A DNA stretch of 64,000 bases from Siderastrea radians (taxonomy: Eukaryota; Cnidaria; Anthozoa; Scleractinia; Rhizangiidae). The translations under genes were made by a program, and so were the position numbers. This document shows, piece after piece, positions 1 through 11,310 of this stretch. Each line of letters begins with the position of its first letter. Position 1 is the first letter of the stretch. The stretch lies in the NCBI GenBank assembly GCA_964017195.1, contig OZ024895.1, positions 11,896,501 to 11,960,500 of the forward strand, written 5' to 3'. The notes below the pieces were generated by a model. It worked only from the letters and a program-made list of their open reading frames with translations. It ran no database searches and was not told the origin of the DNA.

Positions 1-110
1 GGTCCAAGTTATGTTGGGTGGCGGATTACCAGTGGCATTACAGAACAGGGTTACTCCATTGCTCTCAACAACTTGTTGAGATAATGGTTTGGTCGTTAAC
101 TCAGGAGGAT
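1..110 (-). CDS. Ig-domain exon (partial, runs off left edge)
   Basis: Read on the minus strand, a TTTCTAG acceptor at 111-114 opens a phase-1 exon beginning D-P-P-E-L. It continues through the B-strand motif VTLFCNATGNPPP and the C-strand tryptophan of an I-set immunoglobulin domain (NITWT). The domain is cut by the window edge before its F-strand cysteine. It is the most downstream visible exon of the minus-strand Ig gene and closely resembles the exons at 1304-1563 and 55649-55903, so it belongs to the same tandemly duplicated domain family. Ig domains of this sort are extracellular adhesion or recognition modules; the ligand is unknown. Confidence 0.75.
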
Positions 111-512
111 CTAGAAAGAAAAGCCAAAGTAAACGTACTTGAAAATAAGAACATTGAAAACAATTACTTGCAAAACTTATGAAGCAGCTCAGAAGGAGTG
201 CTACATGTGCATGTGCAGTAATCGAATAGTTCGCCAGGTGCTACAATGTGCAAAGAATTAATGGCAGAAACAGACAAATGAACACAGAACAAAAAAACGC
301 TGAGGCGAGACATCCCTTACCAGGTACTAGTTTTGTTAGCCTCCTCAACAGGCAACTTGGTAAGATAAAAGGGAGATGGTGGGGAAGTAGATAAAAGGCG
401 TTAATAGTCTAGCCTTCATGATACTATAATAAAAAATCGTGACGTTCTTTAAATGTTTCACTGCTGCCACCGAAACAATCACACAGTCTTCGAAAACAAT
501 AACGTAACTTAC

Positions 513-755
513 ATTGAACGTCTAAAGTACAAGACTTGGTGCCGTTGTTCCCAATACCATTCCATGCCAGGCACTCATAACTGCCAGACTCACTCCGGGA
601 AATATTTGTAATGACGTGCCTCGTACTGTATGATACAACTTCTCCTCCTTTGATCCATGCAGTATTGGGCACAGGGTTACCAGTGGCGTTGCAATAAAGT
701 GTTGCATTTTCTCCCTCAGCAACCAGATTTGAACACTGTTGGACTGTAGGTGAAT
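513..755 (-). CDS. Ig-domain exon of minus-strand receptor-like gene
   Basis: This is a 243-nt exon with an acceptor TTCTAG and a donor GTAAGT, phase 1 at both ends. It encodes one complete I-set Ig domain of about 81 residues. The B-strand cysteine lies in ATLYCNATGNP, the C-strand tryptophan in TAWIKGG, and the F-strand signature is SESGSYECLAW. Several N-x-S/T sites suggest glycosylation outside the cell. Symmetrical phase-1 borders are typical of shuffled extracellular modules. The exon looks intact and could still be coding even though exons upstream in the same gene are damaged. Confidence 0.75.
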
Positions 756-1303
756 CTAGAAGGGAAATAATGAGGTCTGCTCTTCAAAAAAGGACAGAAA
801 TTTCCCACAAACGTAAAGACTAAGCCATGAATGAGTTGAAAACACTCGCATATGGAAGTAATAATAATTATGTAAGCCTTTGTCTATACACAAAAACAAC
901 CAGAAATCCCCCCCCAAAAAAATGTGGACCACTGATAAAAGCAATAAGACAGCCCTGTAGTCATGAGTAGTGAAGCTGAGAGAATACGAATACGAGAATA
1001 CGAGACTTCGTACTTTGCTTGTGACGTGCTGTTTTCCTTTCAGCTTACCTACGACCGAAACTGGCAGTTCAGACTGAAAGCAAAGTAAGGCAACTTTAAC
1101 AATGTCACACCATGATCAATTGCACATAAAAAAGGCCAATTTTATCTTTTCCAGATAACATAGGGATTTTTAAAACACATTACATTTGTGTACAATGTAT
1201 TGCCGGTACTCAAATACCGGTACTCAAAAATATTATAACAGTTATCTTAGGATCCGCCAGCGTAACTCCACCATACCACTATAACTTCATAAAGAATACT
1301 TAC

Positions 1304-1563
1304 GCAACACAGTACAGTTATCGTGGCACTGGCTTCGGCTGATCCAACAATGTTTCGCACTTTACATTTGTACACTGCTCCATTATCCCCTCTCATCAGA
1401 TTTGTCAGATGAAGAGTCTCAGATGAAGAGAGTACTATGTTGCTTCCTTCTTTAGTCCAAGTAATGATGGGTTGTGGATTACCAGTGGCATTACAAAACA
1501 AGATAACCCCACTGCCCTCAACAACAGGTTGAGGAGGTGGAGTAGTGACGATCACTGGTAAAT
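1304..1563 (-). pseudogene. Ig-domain exon with a phase-breaking donor
   Basis: The minus-strand sequence encodes an I-set Ig domain with VILFCNATGNPQP, IITWTKEGSN and DNGAVYKCKVRNIVGSAEA. The last motif is nearly shared with the plus-strand exon at 55649-55903 (DNGAVYKCKAENVVGSAEA), so the two are paralogues. The acceptor GGCAG at 1564-1565 gives a phase-1 start. The strong donor GTAAGT after TGTTGC gives 260 nt and a phase-0 end, whereas the paralogue ends in phase 1 and the next exon (513-755) needs phase 1. Relative to the paralogue, the stretch between ACTGT and GTAAGT is 5 nt longer. Either a weak upstream GT is used or this exon breaks the frame. The domain itself has no stop codon. 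Confidence 0.65.
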
Positions 1564-4500
1564 CTGCCAGTTTTAAAACGTAAAAAGGAACAACGCCAAG
1601 TGAACGCTTGCAATGAAATATTCGAATTTAGAATAACATTAAAACGTCTGTAAACAGAGCCTCAAGCCTCAGGTGATTAAACCAAAAACAATTCTCATTT
1701 TGCATGAAACATGATACCACGTGACAAAAACAATGTAATAACTAAGATACTTGGGTGTTTGAGAACTAAAGCTTTTCTTATCTGATACAAATTAAACCCA
1801 AGGAATCTGGTCAAAAGCTAGTCCATTTTTAAGTTTGCAAAGATCTTCCCTTATATACATTTGTTTACTTTAATACAAAGTAAAGTAATAGCCAAGCCTA
1901 AAAGCGGAGCTCCCAAGGAATAAGCTAGTGTTCTTTTCTCAGAATAGTCCTTTTTTGGACCCAAATATATTTCGAGGATTTTTTGGATCGCTCTCTTTAA
2001 AAATGTGATTCTCAAAAAGCCCTAAAGGGTTTCGAATTGTCCTCCAATATTTTGGGGATCTGTTCTGTGAATTCAAGCTAGAAAGGTCATTCTAGCTGAG
2101 CACAGCTTTATTATTTTCTTTTTCAGGCATCAAACTGAACACATATTTACTCAAGAGCCGTCTTGCTTGGGTTTGCAATGTTTCTATATCCTGTCATCTG
2201 ACTGTCAAGGCTTGTCAATTCTCCTCGGATTATTGGCTATTCGCTTGAATGATCTTGAAACGGCGCTCATTTACAAAATATCACTTACTCTGAAGTAAAT
2301 GTGTTATCATTTTGGGTTTGCATGGCGCTCCGATGTTAACTAATAACAAGAACTGCTACTATTAGTCTAGTCAAACATATATGAGCTTCTTAGCACCGGT
2401 AAATTATCGAAGGAAAATAGGCTTCGTAGTCGCGAAGTAAATTCGGGCTGTTTAGGGAACACACAGAACTTCTTTTAAAAGCTTATGGGATAAAATAGCT
2501 TTAAAAAACTTCTTCGCTTATAATTACTTAAATAACTTTTATATCGAGTTGTCTAACCAGAAACCTTCGAGTTTGACAAAAAAAAAACCAAACATGCTTT
2601 AAACAATGACAAAAGTTTTGCGGCTGCGAAGCATATAAGCTTAGTATCACGATTCTCAGTTTCTTTCAATAGTTTTTGAGACGTCAATAATATATAGATT
2701 TAGCCAAGCCTAAAAGCGGAGGCCCCCTTTTTGTTTTGTCTGGTTTTTTTTTTGGTTTTTTTTTTTTTTGGTTTTTTTTTTTTGGGTTTGTTTTTGCTGG
2801 CAGTTATAAATTTGTGAAAATACTCTCATTCAAATCGTTAAATTAAAAAAATAAATAAAGAAAGAAAAAAAATTCCTGCTCCCACTGAATGTCGAACCCG
2901 GCTCGACAGCGTGTGATGCCGGTGGCTAGTCCACTAGGGCATAGGCGTTTAACGTTATGTTAGAAGTTAATTTTAATACTTATTTCTTTCTTCGTGGCAA
3001 GCTGCCTATCAGCATGAAAATGCTGGTGTTTTTCCTGCAAAATGTGTTGGAAACGCATTATAAACCATGGTTGTGGACAAAAAAAACAAAAAGCACTAGC
3101 TCTGCTATATTTGGCGTCGAAACCGCTGCGAAAAGCTGCGAACTCAAGCGGTGTGCCGACCGACTTTGAACAGAACCGACGAGGCAAATTTGAACTTTTT
3201 GCCTGAACTTTATCGCCTAATTTCTTTCGCCTAAATTGAACTTTTCCCCTTCCACCAAAAAGACGACTGAGTGTTCTTTTGAACTTTTTTTTTTCCATTA
3301 ACAAATTTGTTTTTGACTTTTGTTGTCTTTGCTTGTTTTGTTACAACGCGGGTCAACATGCGATTTCGCGCCAAAAACACACGGGATTCAGCACAGGGTT
3401 ATATCCAGTGTATGAACTCTATTGGTATCCCTGTGGTGCGGAAGGACGGACGGACGGACGGATGTACGGACAGACGGTCACGTGGCTATTACGTCACTAC
3501 CAAAATTTTTTGGCTTGACAGGTTACCAAATTTCCTTAGCAATGGAGCTCCGCTGACGCGCTAGCGCGCTGGCTTCGCTATAACTACGTATTGACGTCTC
3601 AAAAGCGAGGCAGTGATTGGTTGAAACTTTCGCGCCGTTTTTGCCGGGCTCCTTTCATTCAAAACAGAAATTCAAAGTCTCTCGTCAAAAAGCGGCCAGA
3701 AATGTAAATTGCTTTGCCGTTTGAAAGATAAAGGAAAGCAATATTCAACTTTAGAGTCCATGTTATCGAAAAAACAAGGTAAGACGAGAATTAAAATGTA
3801 TTTTCATTTGTTTTAACAGTTTGTTTTTGTCCAGGTGTTGTTGTGCGCGCGCTTTCACGTTATCATGTTTTTGAAAAAGTTTTGAACGAAAATGTCGTCG
3901 AGTTTTGCGCTATTTTACCTGTTTTGTCGACTTCTGGAACCTAACAAAACGACATAAAGATGCTACTTTGAATTTATTTCTGTGAAGCACCGATTTATTG
4001 CGAGGAAAGTCCATATTTTGATTATTTTTCTGCTAAACAAAGATTTGATAGCGCGTACAAAGATTCGGGTTCAACACTCGACAATTTGTAAGAATTTATT
4101 TTTCAATCCGTACGTTTGTTTTGCCCGAAAAACGATTGAATCTTGATACAAAACTAATTGCGATTTTTACGGCGTTGGAAGAACATGTATTCGACTCCGC
4201 CGACTACGGAATATATTTTCTTCCAACTAGCCGTCAATATAATGCAGAATTGCCGTCTGAAAATCGCAATTAGTTTATAAAGTTGGACGTTTCGAGGAAG
4301 GCAAAAACTGTTTTCGGAGGCTTTCGGATAAAATAGCTTTAGGACAACAATTGCTTCGTCTAAAAGATTATCGACAATAAAGAGAAGGACCTGACAGACA
4401 AAATTGAAAACAATAATTCGCCGACATCTCACTGATAGAGTGATGCTGCAAATTAGATGCTGTTGCCTTGCGACTGTGCTTTGACCCACCGTTATGAATG

Positions 4501-5112
4501 AACTAACACAAAATAATGAACAGACAAATTATTTTTGAAAAATGTTTATTCGAAAACCACAAGTCTATACTTATAATGAATTCGGGTTACACTTCCCGCA
4601 TCGTGAGCCCTTCCAGGCAAGTGAAATTGGCTGAGCATGGCAAAATATTCAAAACTACATCTGCCTCAAATCTGAGCACGTTTTCTAATATTAAAAAACT
4701 CATCGTCAACATAAGTAAAAAGTAGAGGACACATTTCTAATGACAGAAATTAAATTCCCATTTCAAAAAGTAATTTCTTTGACCATAATGCTCAAAATCA
4801 TGTACCTTCACTTCAAAAGCTTGTCTATCTTGCGGCGATATTCATATGATTAAGTTTGAGCATGCCCTCTTTGTTAATAAGGAAAAATACAGGTTTTGCA
4901 CAACGGTACATGGACACGTTTTTTGCACACTTCCGTGAAATACATTTACAGATAACCAAGCACAAATTACCACAGGGAACTTACACGTGTACAACAAAAG
5001 CAATAAAGGATTAAGAGACATCATACTGACGAGTCAGCGTATGCACTTTGTGGTACAAAAATAATGAAATTCATTCCTGCGCATGTAAATAATATCCAAG
5101 TGGTATACTTAC
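1564..5112. other. Presumed intron filled with dispersed repeats
   Basis: There is no supported gene in this interval. Two copies of a terminus reading GCCAAGCCTAAAAGCGGAG begin near 1890 and 2702. A T-rich tract with runs of T and G fills 2725-2790. A stretch at 3340-3570 carries a GGAC tetranucleotide run (about 3444-3465) and ends in an inverted version of the same terminus (GGAGCTCCGCT near 3545). This suggests one or two damaged mobile elements with AGCGGAGCTCC ends. From about 3600 to 5100 I see only AT-rich sequence with short accidental open frames. Confidence 0.4.
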
Positions 5113-5348
5113 GGTGCACTTGTCTGTCACTGTGATTGTATGCGTGGGTCCACCGCTATAAATATTCAACAGCTGAACCGTTGAATCGTTCCATAATTTT
5201 GCCTTTCTCAGAACTGATGGAGCAGGAACCTCGCCACCACCTTGTTCTAAATTGCTTCCACAGTACGTTTGCTGTAGAGTAGTTACCGATACACTTACTC
5301 CGTGTTTCACGGGGAAACGTAACGTTGACAAGAATTCAATTGCTGTTC
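5113..5348 (-). CDS. Possible extracellular-domain exon of unknown type
   Basis: This minus-strand open stretch of 78 codons is bounded by an acceptor CTGACAG and a donor ACC|GTAAGT. The start is phase 1, as elsewhere in this gene, but the end is phase 0. The protein contains KHGVSVSVTT, YCGSNLEQGGGE and GGPTHTITVTDKCT. It has two cysteines but no Ig C-strand tryptophan or DSGxYxC motif, so I do not recognise a family. It sits between the Ig exons at 5613-5881 and 1304-1563 in the same orientation. The plus-strand paralogue has no counterpart that I could find in its matching intron. It may be a real module, an exon captured from a repeat, or chance. Confidence 0.3.
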
Positions 5349-5504
5349 CTGTCAGTGATGTTTTTTAAAATAACTTACCACATTCACTTAGATGAGACAA
5401 AGTTGATGACATCGTTTCACATTTTTTAAACGTTTTTGTTGAAAATTGGTTCTTGATTCAATAAACCTCCAGTACTGAAGTTAAAAAAATGGATGGGTGA
5501 TAAA

Positions 5505-5612
5505 TGCATTTAATAAATAAACGCCGGGCCCCGAATAAACGCCGGGTTCGAATAAACGCCGGGTCTACGAGGCCGAGTTTTAAATAAACGCCCCGGCGTT
5601 TAATCGAGAAAA
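5505..5612. repeat. Short AATAAACGCC-repeat element
   Basis: Four imperfect units of ATAAACGCCGGG with variable spacers lie here. The last forms an inverted pair (AAACGCCCCGGCGTTT) followed by CGAGAAAATACGGTA. The GC-rich units contrast with their AT-rich surroundings. The element abuts the Ig exon at 5613-5881 and occupies the position where its splice donor should be. I infer a small dispersed element; its class is unknown. Confidence 0.5.
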
Positions 5613-5881
5613 TACGGTAACTGTGGCGCCATCGCCAAAATAATTAAATGGAATGCAGCTGAAGTCCACCTGATTTATTCTTTCACTGACTGAGGTTGTG
5701 TAATGATCAATGTTTCTGCGAATTGTAGTGTTAGACAAAATCTTTTGCCCTTTGTAGAAGCGAAACTTTGCAGGTGGGCTGGCCTGTGCTTGACAGATGA
5801 GGTTGAATGTTTCATTCACAACAACAGTGTTGTTGGTCAAATTATAATTAGTCTCCAGTTTTGTGTTTATTGGATGATAGT
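5613..5881 (-). pseudogene. Ig-domain exon truncated at its 3' end by a repeat
   Basis: The acceptor TTGTAG gives a phase-1 start. The encoded domain (LTNNTVVVNETFNLICQAQA, FRFYKGQK, FSCIPFNYFGDGA) is a clear paralogue of the plus-strand exon 41873-42142, sharing YHPINT, LTNNTVVVNE and FNYFGDG. In the paralogue the last strand ends VNVTVH followed by GTAAGT. Here the coding similarity stops after ATVTV and runs into the AATAAACGCC repeat, and no splice donor remains. The Ig fold up to the G strand is otherwise open. The exon can no longer splice normally, so it is probably dead or ends the transcript. Confidence 0.7.
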
Positions 5882-6075
5882 CTACAATGAAACAAGAACT
5901 TAAGTTAATATTCTACTCATTCAATATGGTTGAGAAATCACTTGTCTAGCATTCAAAAACTGAACAAATTTCCCTTTTTTTCGCCTTAGACTGCAAGTTG
6001 TAGATAGAAAACGCACTGTAAGAACTGAGGTTTTTATTACACCTGTAGGATTACGTGTTTAGACTACTAGCTCAC

Positions 6076-6340
6076 TTTGTACAGTGATATTGACTGTTGC
6101 AGTGATATCAACTGTTGACAGGAGTTCCAATCCCATTATCAGTAGTACAATTGTAGGCTCCTTCATCCAGTTTACTTACGATGGTCAAAGCAACACTGGG
6201 CTCAAAACTGATCTTAGAACCACCAGGTGATGTCCAGGTGATGTTTGGGTCTGGATTACCATCAGCAGTACAGTTCAGAGTCACTGTATCTGTCTCATTT
6301 ACTTTCTGGTCAGGAGTGATGTATGTAATATTTGGTGGAT
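6076..6340 (-). pseudogene. Ig-domain exon with a +1 frameshift
   Basis: The acceptor TATTTAG and donor AAA|GTGAGC bound 265 nt, one more than a multiple of three. From the phase-1 start the frame encodes PPNITYITPDQKVNETD, TLNCTADGNP, ITWTSPGG and KLDEGAYNCTTDNGIGTP, then hits a TGA. Shifting the frame by one base near 6115-6125 restores STVDITATVNITVQ and a phase-1 donor. The exon is therefore a normal I-set Ig exon with one inserted base. The shifted region also holds an 18-bp near-duplication (CAACAGTTGATATCACTG / CAACAGTCAATATCACTG), a plausible slippage site. It corresponds to the plus-strand exon 34393-34635. Confidence 0.7.
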
Positions 6341-6531
6341 CTAAATAGGAATAAAAAGACAGTTATTGTCGTCATGGATGCGATCTGATGAGTATATTGC
6401 CGTAGGAAAAAAAACTAATTGATCCCGGTTTTTTCTTCGATGTAGGGTTGTGCTGGAAATTTAACGCTCACCTGAAAATTTTTTTCCCAGCTTCAGCAAA
6501 GTGCGTGTTTGACAAATGAAACCGATTTTTT

Positions 6532-6647
6532 TAGACTGCGAGTAGTCTCTAATTTTAGCGATGGTGACTGTGGTGCGTGCGAAATACACACACGCGCGCG
6601 CAATTTCGAGGAGACGATCGCCAGAATTAGAGACTATTTACAGTCTA
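6532..6647. mobile_element. Palindromic MITE (TAGACTG...CAGTCTA)
   Basis: The ends match as an inverted repeat. TAGACTG, four bases, then TAGTCTCTAATTTTAGCGAT on the left matches the reverse complement of the right end, with CTG for TTA in the last third. The 116-bp unit would fold into one imperfect hairpin with a CACACACGCGCGC centre. It has no coding capacity. The shape fits a miniature inverted-repeat element. Confidence 0.6.
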
Positions 6648-8100
6648 GATTGTTAAGCTGTTCACGTTTGGTAACACGAGAGGACACGGCTACCATTACA
6701 GGTCATGACTTGCTTAGTCGAAGGCCAGGACGGATGTTACAAGGCATTGCTAATGTTGCCCTAGTTCATCGCAACATTATTCTTGTTAGAGTTCATCTTC
6801 AAGCATTTGAAACTGAGAGCTGCAGATTTTTCCTCCTGACCTTGCTACGAATATAGCATACTTTGGCAAATTTGTTAAGGGTCTTTTTTAGTCACAAAAA
6901 CTGTCGCCTCTCACAAGCAACTCTAGAATCTAAGCAGCGTGATCATATGCAAGCAGGGCGATTAGTAAGTATCCTCTCTTGGTATCCCGTAGAGCAAAGA
7001 GATGAATGCGAGGATATTGTCGCCTTCTTTCCCCTTCCCCTTCCCCTCCACCTCCTTTTTTGCCACCTCAGTCTATCCTCCTCCAGCCGAAGTAGTTGTC
7101 TGCTGAGGAGGATAACAACACTGGTACCAAGAAAAAGATGTCATCTAGTTTTTTATTTTTTTATTTTTGTTTATTCTTTTGTCTGGTTTGTTGTTGTTGT
7201 TGTTGTTGTTGTTTTGTATTATTAGGCCTTCTTGTTCTGAAAATTATATTTTATAAAAAGGCTTGAGTTTACCTCGCTCGAGTCATGATCACGCCTCAGG
7301 GAGTGTTTGCCAACGAATTTGTGCGAGTGCATTTGCAAGGACTGAGTAACAACGAACTTGTGGTTTCCCAAAAATTAAGGTTAAAAGACGTAGTATGCCT
7401 ATCAGTAGTTAAGGTAATCTGTCCTCCTCTGTCTCCTCTGTAAATCAGAACAAAGGTCCGCCGGGTATCTAAACATCTTCAACAAAGCGCCACAGCAGTT
7501 TAAAATCGTACACCATAATAAGACAGACACCTAGCGTTGTTCTTCTATTTCCCCGGATCAACAGTTTCGGTTCAGACATTTGCTGAGCAGGTCTTTTTTT
7601 TTGTCCTTGTTTCGCCAGCAGATGGCGCTTGCTAGATGAGTGACTATTAATACAGTCGAACCTCCCTTTTGCTTCCACCTCCAGTAAGCGATCACGTAAC
7701 GTCACGTAAGCGACGACCTTCAACCAATCAGCGAGCGGGATTTCAAACGCTCCTGGAACTCGTTCGGTAAGAGTAAATCCCGTTCTTGTTGTAAACTTTC
7801 GCCCGTAAAAATCCCGTCGCCCCAACTAGCTGCCCCTGAGTCTCCGAGGATGAGACTTGAGCCGCTATCATCAAAGCTACACTATGCTGTATTAGGTATT
7901 TTATAAGGCAAACTGTCATCGTTTCAGCAATCATTCGTATAATGTTTTTAAGTTTGAAATACTTTTTCTTAACCACTAGACGGGTATTATACAGCATTGT
8001 GGGTTAATACAGGTTTTCACACATGGATTAAGCCTATGAAACTACCATAAGGAGATGACCCGAAAATTAGACCCCTTGTCAGGCTCTCTCGTAAGCGACC
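6648..8100. other. No gene seen; simple repeats and a degraded TIR fragment
   Basis: There is a polypyrimidine run at 7024-7050 and a TTG repeat at about 7189-7214. A fragment at about 7655-7720 begins CAGTCGAACCTCCCTTTTGC and carries TAAGCGA motifs resembling 8090-8100 (CTCGTAAGCGACCACTGA). These are probably the two ends of a decayed TA-type MITE. No open frame here has convincing splice sites or family similarity. Confidence 0.35.
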
Positions 8101-8104
8101 ACTG

Positions 8105-8500
8105 AGGCCTCCTTTACATGGAGAAATTTGTCTCGGGTACCCGAGACAACCCTCCTCCTCGAGACAACTTTATCTAGCCTTTATATGATAAGACGTTGGC
8201 CGGACTGACCACGATAAAATTGACCTTACTTAATTATTCCTAAATCTTACTTTGATATTCATGACCACACAACGCCCTTTTCCTTAAGATTTTTGTTGAT
8301 TTGATGACTGTAGCTTCTGTTTGTCTTAATTTTCTTTTTTCCAATACACATTTTGTTGACTTAGTCGTTTTTAAACCAACAACCAGTCGTTACGTGACAC
8401 ATGGCACGCAAAAAAGTCGTCTCTGGTAGGCGATACAAAGTGTGTATATGAGGAAAAAGTTGTCCCGCCTGCCAGGGTTACCCTACCTACCGAGAAACAT
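8105..8500. mobile_element. Non-autonomous element related to 37712-38190
   Basis: The segment starts AGGCCTCCTTTACATGGAG and includes GTCTCGGGTACCCGAGACAA. It carries internal stretches that are the reverse complement of the element at 37712-38190, for example CGTTACGTGACAC versus GTGTCACGTAACG, and AATATTCATGACCACAC-type sequence versus GTCATGAATATC. The right part holds TTGTCCCGCCTGCCAGGGTTACC, also shared. The right terminus is not clear, so this copy is probably truncated. Confidence 0.5.
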
Positions 8501-9022
8501 TCAATTAACTAGTTGCACTTTTTGTGTCTTCTTTCCACTGGCGATTGTTATTCAAGAGAAACATGGGAAGGATTGCTTTAACAAGGAAAAATAGGAAATA
8601 CGAATGGAATAATTTCTTCTATTAAGAAGACACGAAAAGAAATATTTCGACATTCTCTTTTGATGTAAGACGTGGACACTTGTTGAATGTGCTAATCGAA
8701 GGTTAACTGTTTCAGAATCTAAAAGCAGGCTTAAATGCGGTCGAAAGGAGGCTTTGAGACGATCAAGAAACAACACAAGGACAATAATTGATCTGCCATG
8801 TATACTTAATTGTCTATTTATTGCTATCTTTAGGTTTCCTGACTAAACTGGGACGGTTTTTCTTTATTCGCTGTAATGAAGTTTAAATATTTTTTCCAAA
8901 GCTATGAGACCGTTAGTTAAATATTTGCGTTCTAAGGCCATCAGTAATGGCGTTGGCCCCATCGAAAAAGACAAATAAGCTATTTTCAGAAAAAATTGCA
9001 CCATTGCGCGTGACAAGCGCGC

Positions 9023-9300
9023 GTGTATGTTGCGAGGACTCCGCGCAAAGAAAAACAAACAAAATGGCGTCGGAAATTACCATTCTTTGGAGATGAAGAA
9101 ATTCAGTTTCTGTCATCGGTGTCACTTCCAAATTTAAGGCAAGCCCTTGGGGAGAACTTTCTGGATGGTGACTCTGAATATGAGGATTATACAAGTGATT
9201 CCGATGATGGTAGTGAGAATATTTGAGACAAATCCTGTGGCGAAGATGCGTCGGACATGTCGGACGAGGATTTCCCCGTTAGGTGGATGAAACGCTTTTC
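9023..9300 (+). pseudogene. Short acidic ORF, possible transposase N-terminus
   Basis: A 67-codon frame includes EEIQFLSSVSLPNLRQALGE and an acidic stretch (DSEYEDYTSDSDDGSEN) before a stop. Further in-phase fragments after it contain SDMSDEDFP. Acidic serine-rich N-termini of this type are common in piggyBac-related transposases, but no DDD core is visible here, so the assignment is a guess. Its 5' part overlaps a short dispersed repeat that recurs inverted at 11130-11205. No convincing start context or splice donor is seen. Confidence 0.2.
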
Positions 9301-9781
9301 GGGCAAAAAAGGCGTCGAACTACGAAAAAACAATTGAAGGCGAATCAGGCAGGAAAAAGGAAAAGAAATCCCGAAAATATATTTCCCCGAGGACGTACAG
9401 AGATTGAAGGGTAGCTGAAAAGACTGCTAAATGAATGTCCAAGCACGGTGTGAAGAAAAGTTACGCACTGATAGCTTATTTTCACTTTTTCCACTGCAAA
9501 AGAAAATAGTAACATAAATTCAAACTACCGACTCGGGAAAGAAAACGTTTGCCGAGGTTTCTCAGCGTATGTTTTCTGAAATAATGTCCGCCTTCACCGA
9601 AGTTGCCGAAAAGGACCGAAATGGAGGCAAAAAATAGCGAAAAGCGCACTTTATTTTCAATCAAATGCTCTCGCGGTGCTCAATCGTCGACAAACTAGAG
9701 AACTGGAAAACACCAAGAAAAAGAGCTACTTCCGTCGATGAGAACGAGAAAGATGAAGTGAAACTTCATGCCGCCCTAGTA

Positions 9782-9957
9782 CAGTGAAACCTCGATTTAA
9801 CGAAGTGCCAAGGGACTGGGGAAATTGGATCGTTATATCGAGGGCTCGTTATATCGAGGTTCTTTTCCATACATTACTCTGTTACTGGGCTGAAAAATAT
9901 CGTTCGTTAAACCGATGACTTCGTTACATAGAGGTTCGTTAAATCGAGGTTCCACTG
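9782..9957. mobile_element. Pogo/Tigger-like MITE with TA target duplication
   Basis: The 176-bp element begins CAGTGAAACCTCGATTTAAC and ends GTTAAATCGAGGTTCCACTG. The ends are inverted repeats, and TA lies directly outside both ends (9780-9781 and 9958-9959). Internal TTATATCGAGG repeats add secondary structure. CAGTG termini, a TA duplication and the absence of an ORF fit a non-autonomous pogo/Tigger-group mariner element. Confidence 0.75.
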
Positions 9958-11310
9958 TACTGAATATTACTCACTAAGCAATTTACGAACCTAGAAGGGA
10001 TACATAGCGCAGTGGACGTGACATTGAAGGTTTTTTCTCCGCCAGCAACCCTGGGGCGAGAAAAATCACTTTGTATCGAAGTTAAATTAAGGAGAAATTA
10101 CAACTGAACGTCATTGAGACACAAATGTAAGTTGTTTCAGAGTGCTTGGTTTCTTAGGAGGAAAAGAAACTGTAGAAATAGAAATTTAAGCATTTAGCCC
10201 TGTGTTTAGAATTTCTTTCATCGTCAACTTAATCACTTGTTCTTTAAATTTCACAAACAACAGGTTTTATACGGAAGGCTTAGACTCCGAAATATCGAGA
10301 CAAGACAAAATAAAGCACAGTAAAATGGGAAAGAAGCATTTAATAAATAATGTCACACTTGTATGGCGAGTCAGTACAAAAATCATGCAGCAGTCTGAAA
10401 AACAAGCATTGAACAAATTCAGTGCCAGAAAGGACGACATTTTTTGGCTATACCACGCAAAATTGACACTGGCTTACCTGCAGTCGTTGTAGCTCTATCT
10501 GTGTTCCAGCAGCTCCAGATGTTCAGATACAAATCGGATGCCATGTAAAATACGTCGAATCACTTTCACAGTTGTTTGAGAGTGGCTTTTACCTTTCCGT
10601 CCGTGGGTTCTAAACTGAGAACAACTGCATTTTGTGGTCTGTGCGAACGGAGCGATTACAAACTCGTCCATTTGAAGTCCCGCAGCTATAACGGTGAGAT
10701 CGTACAACTTCAATCCTCAGTGAACGATGATAGCAACAATTTTTCAGGAAACATCAAACACGTACCACATTTCAGAGCCCATAATTGGAAGATTTTCCCC
10801 AAACCTTGTGCTTGTACGTTCACTTCGGAGCGGTTTCATTGATTTATTCAGCTACGTATAAGAAACGCTGCAACACTTCGCAAGGTTTTGGCGCCTTTTT
10901 CGGTCAGTCATGTGATCACGATCGATTCTTGTTCCCTTTTATCTCAGAGTTTCTCTCTCTCTCTTTCTTCATTTTATAGCAATTAGTAATTGTCTTTTTA
11001 ATGATTAAAACAATTATTCTACTCGGCCTTGCTGGATATCAAATAGTTGTAAGCATTTCGGTACTACGCACCTTGTTGCCGGGTTATCTGTCATATCCAG
11101 CGCCCCTTCGTTGTACGCAAATTTACGTGTACCCACGCGCGTTTATGACGTTGAGGGTGGTGCAATTTTCTCTAAAAATAGCACATTTGTCCTTTTCGAT
11201 GGGGCCGCGAGGCACCCGCTCTTACGGTCTCCGTCCCCGTTTTTGGCTCCTGGTGTTTACCACACCCAAATTCGTCCTAAGACCCGGTGTTATTTTTTCA
11301 GTTACCGTGA

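Noticed and set aside
6509..6856. 115-codon plus-strand frame
   Set aside because: It begins just before the palindromic MITE, reads through it and has no splice sites or family motifs; its length comes from the element's GC-rich centre.
7189..7214. Poly-valine end of the frame at 6863-7225
   Set aside because: It is translation of a TTG microsatellite.
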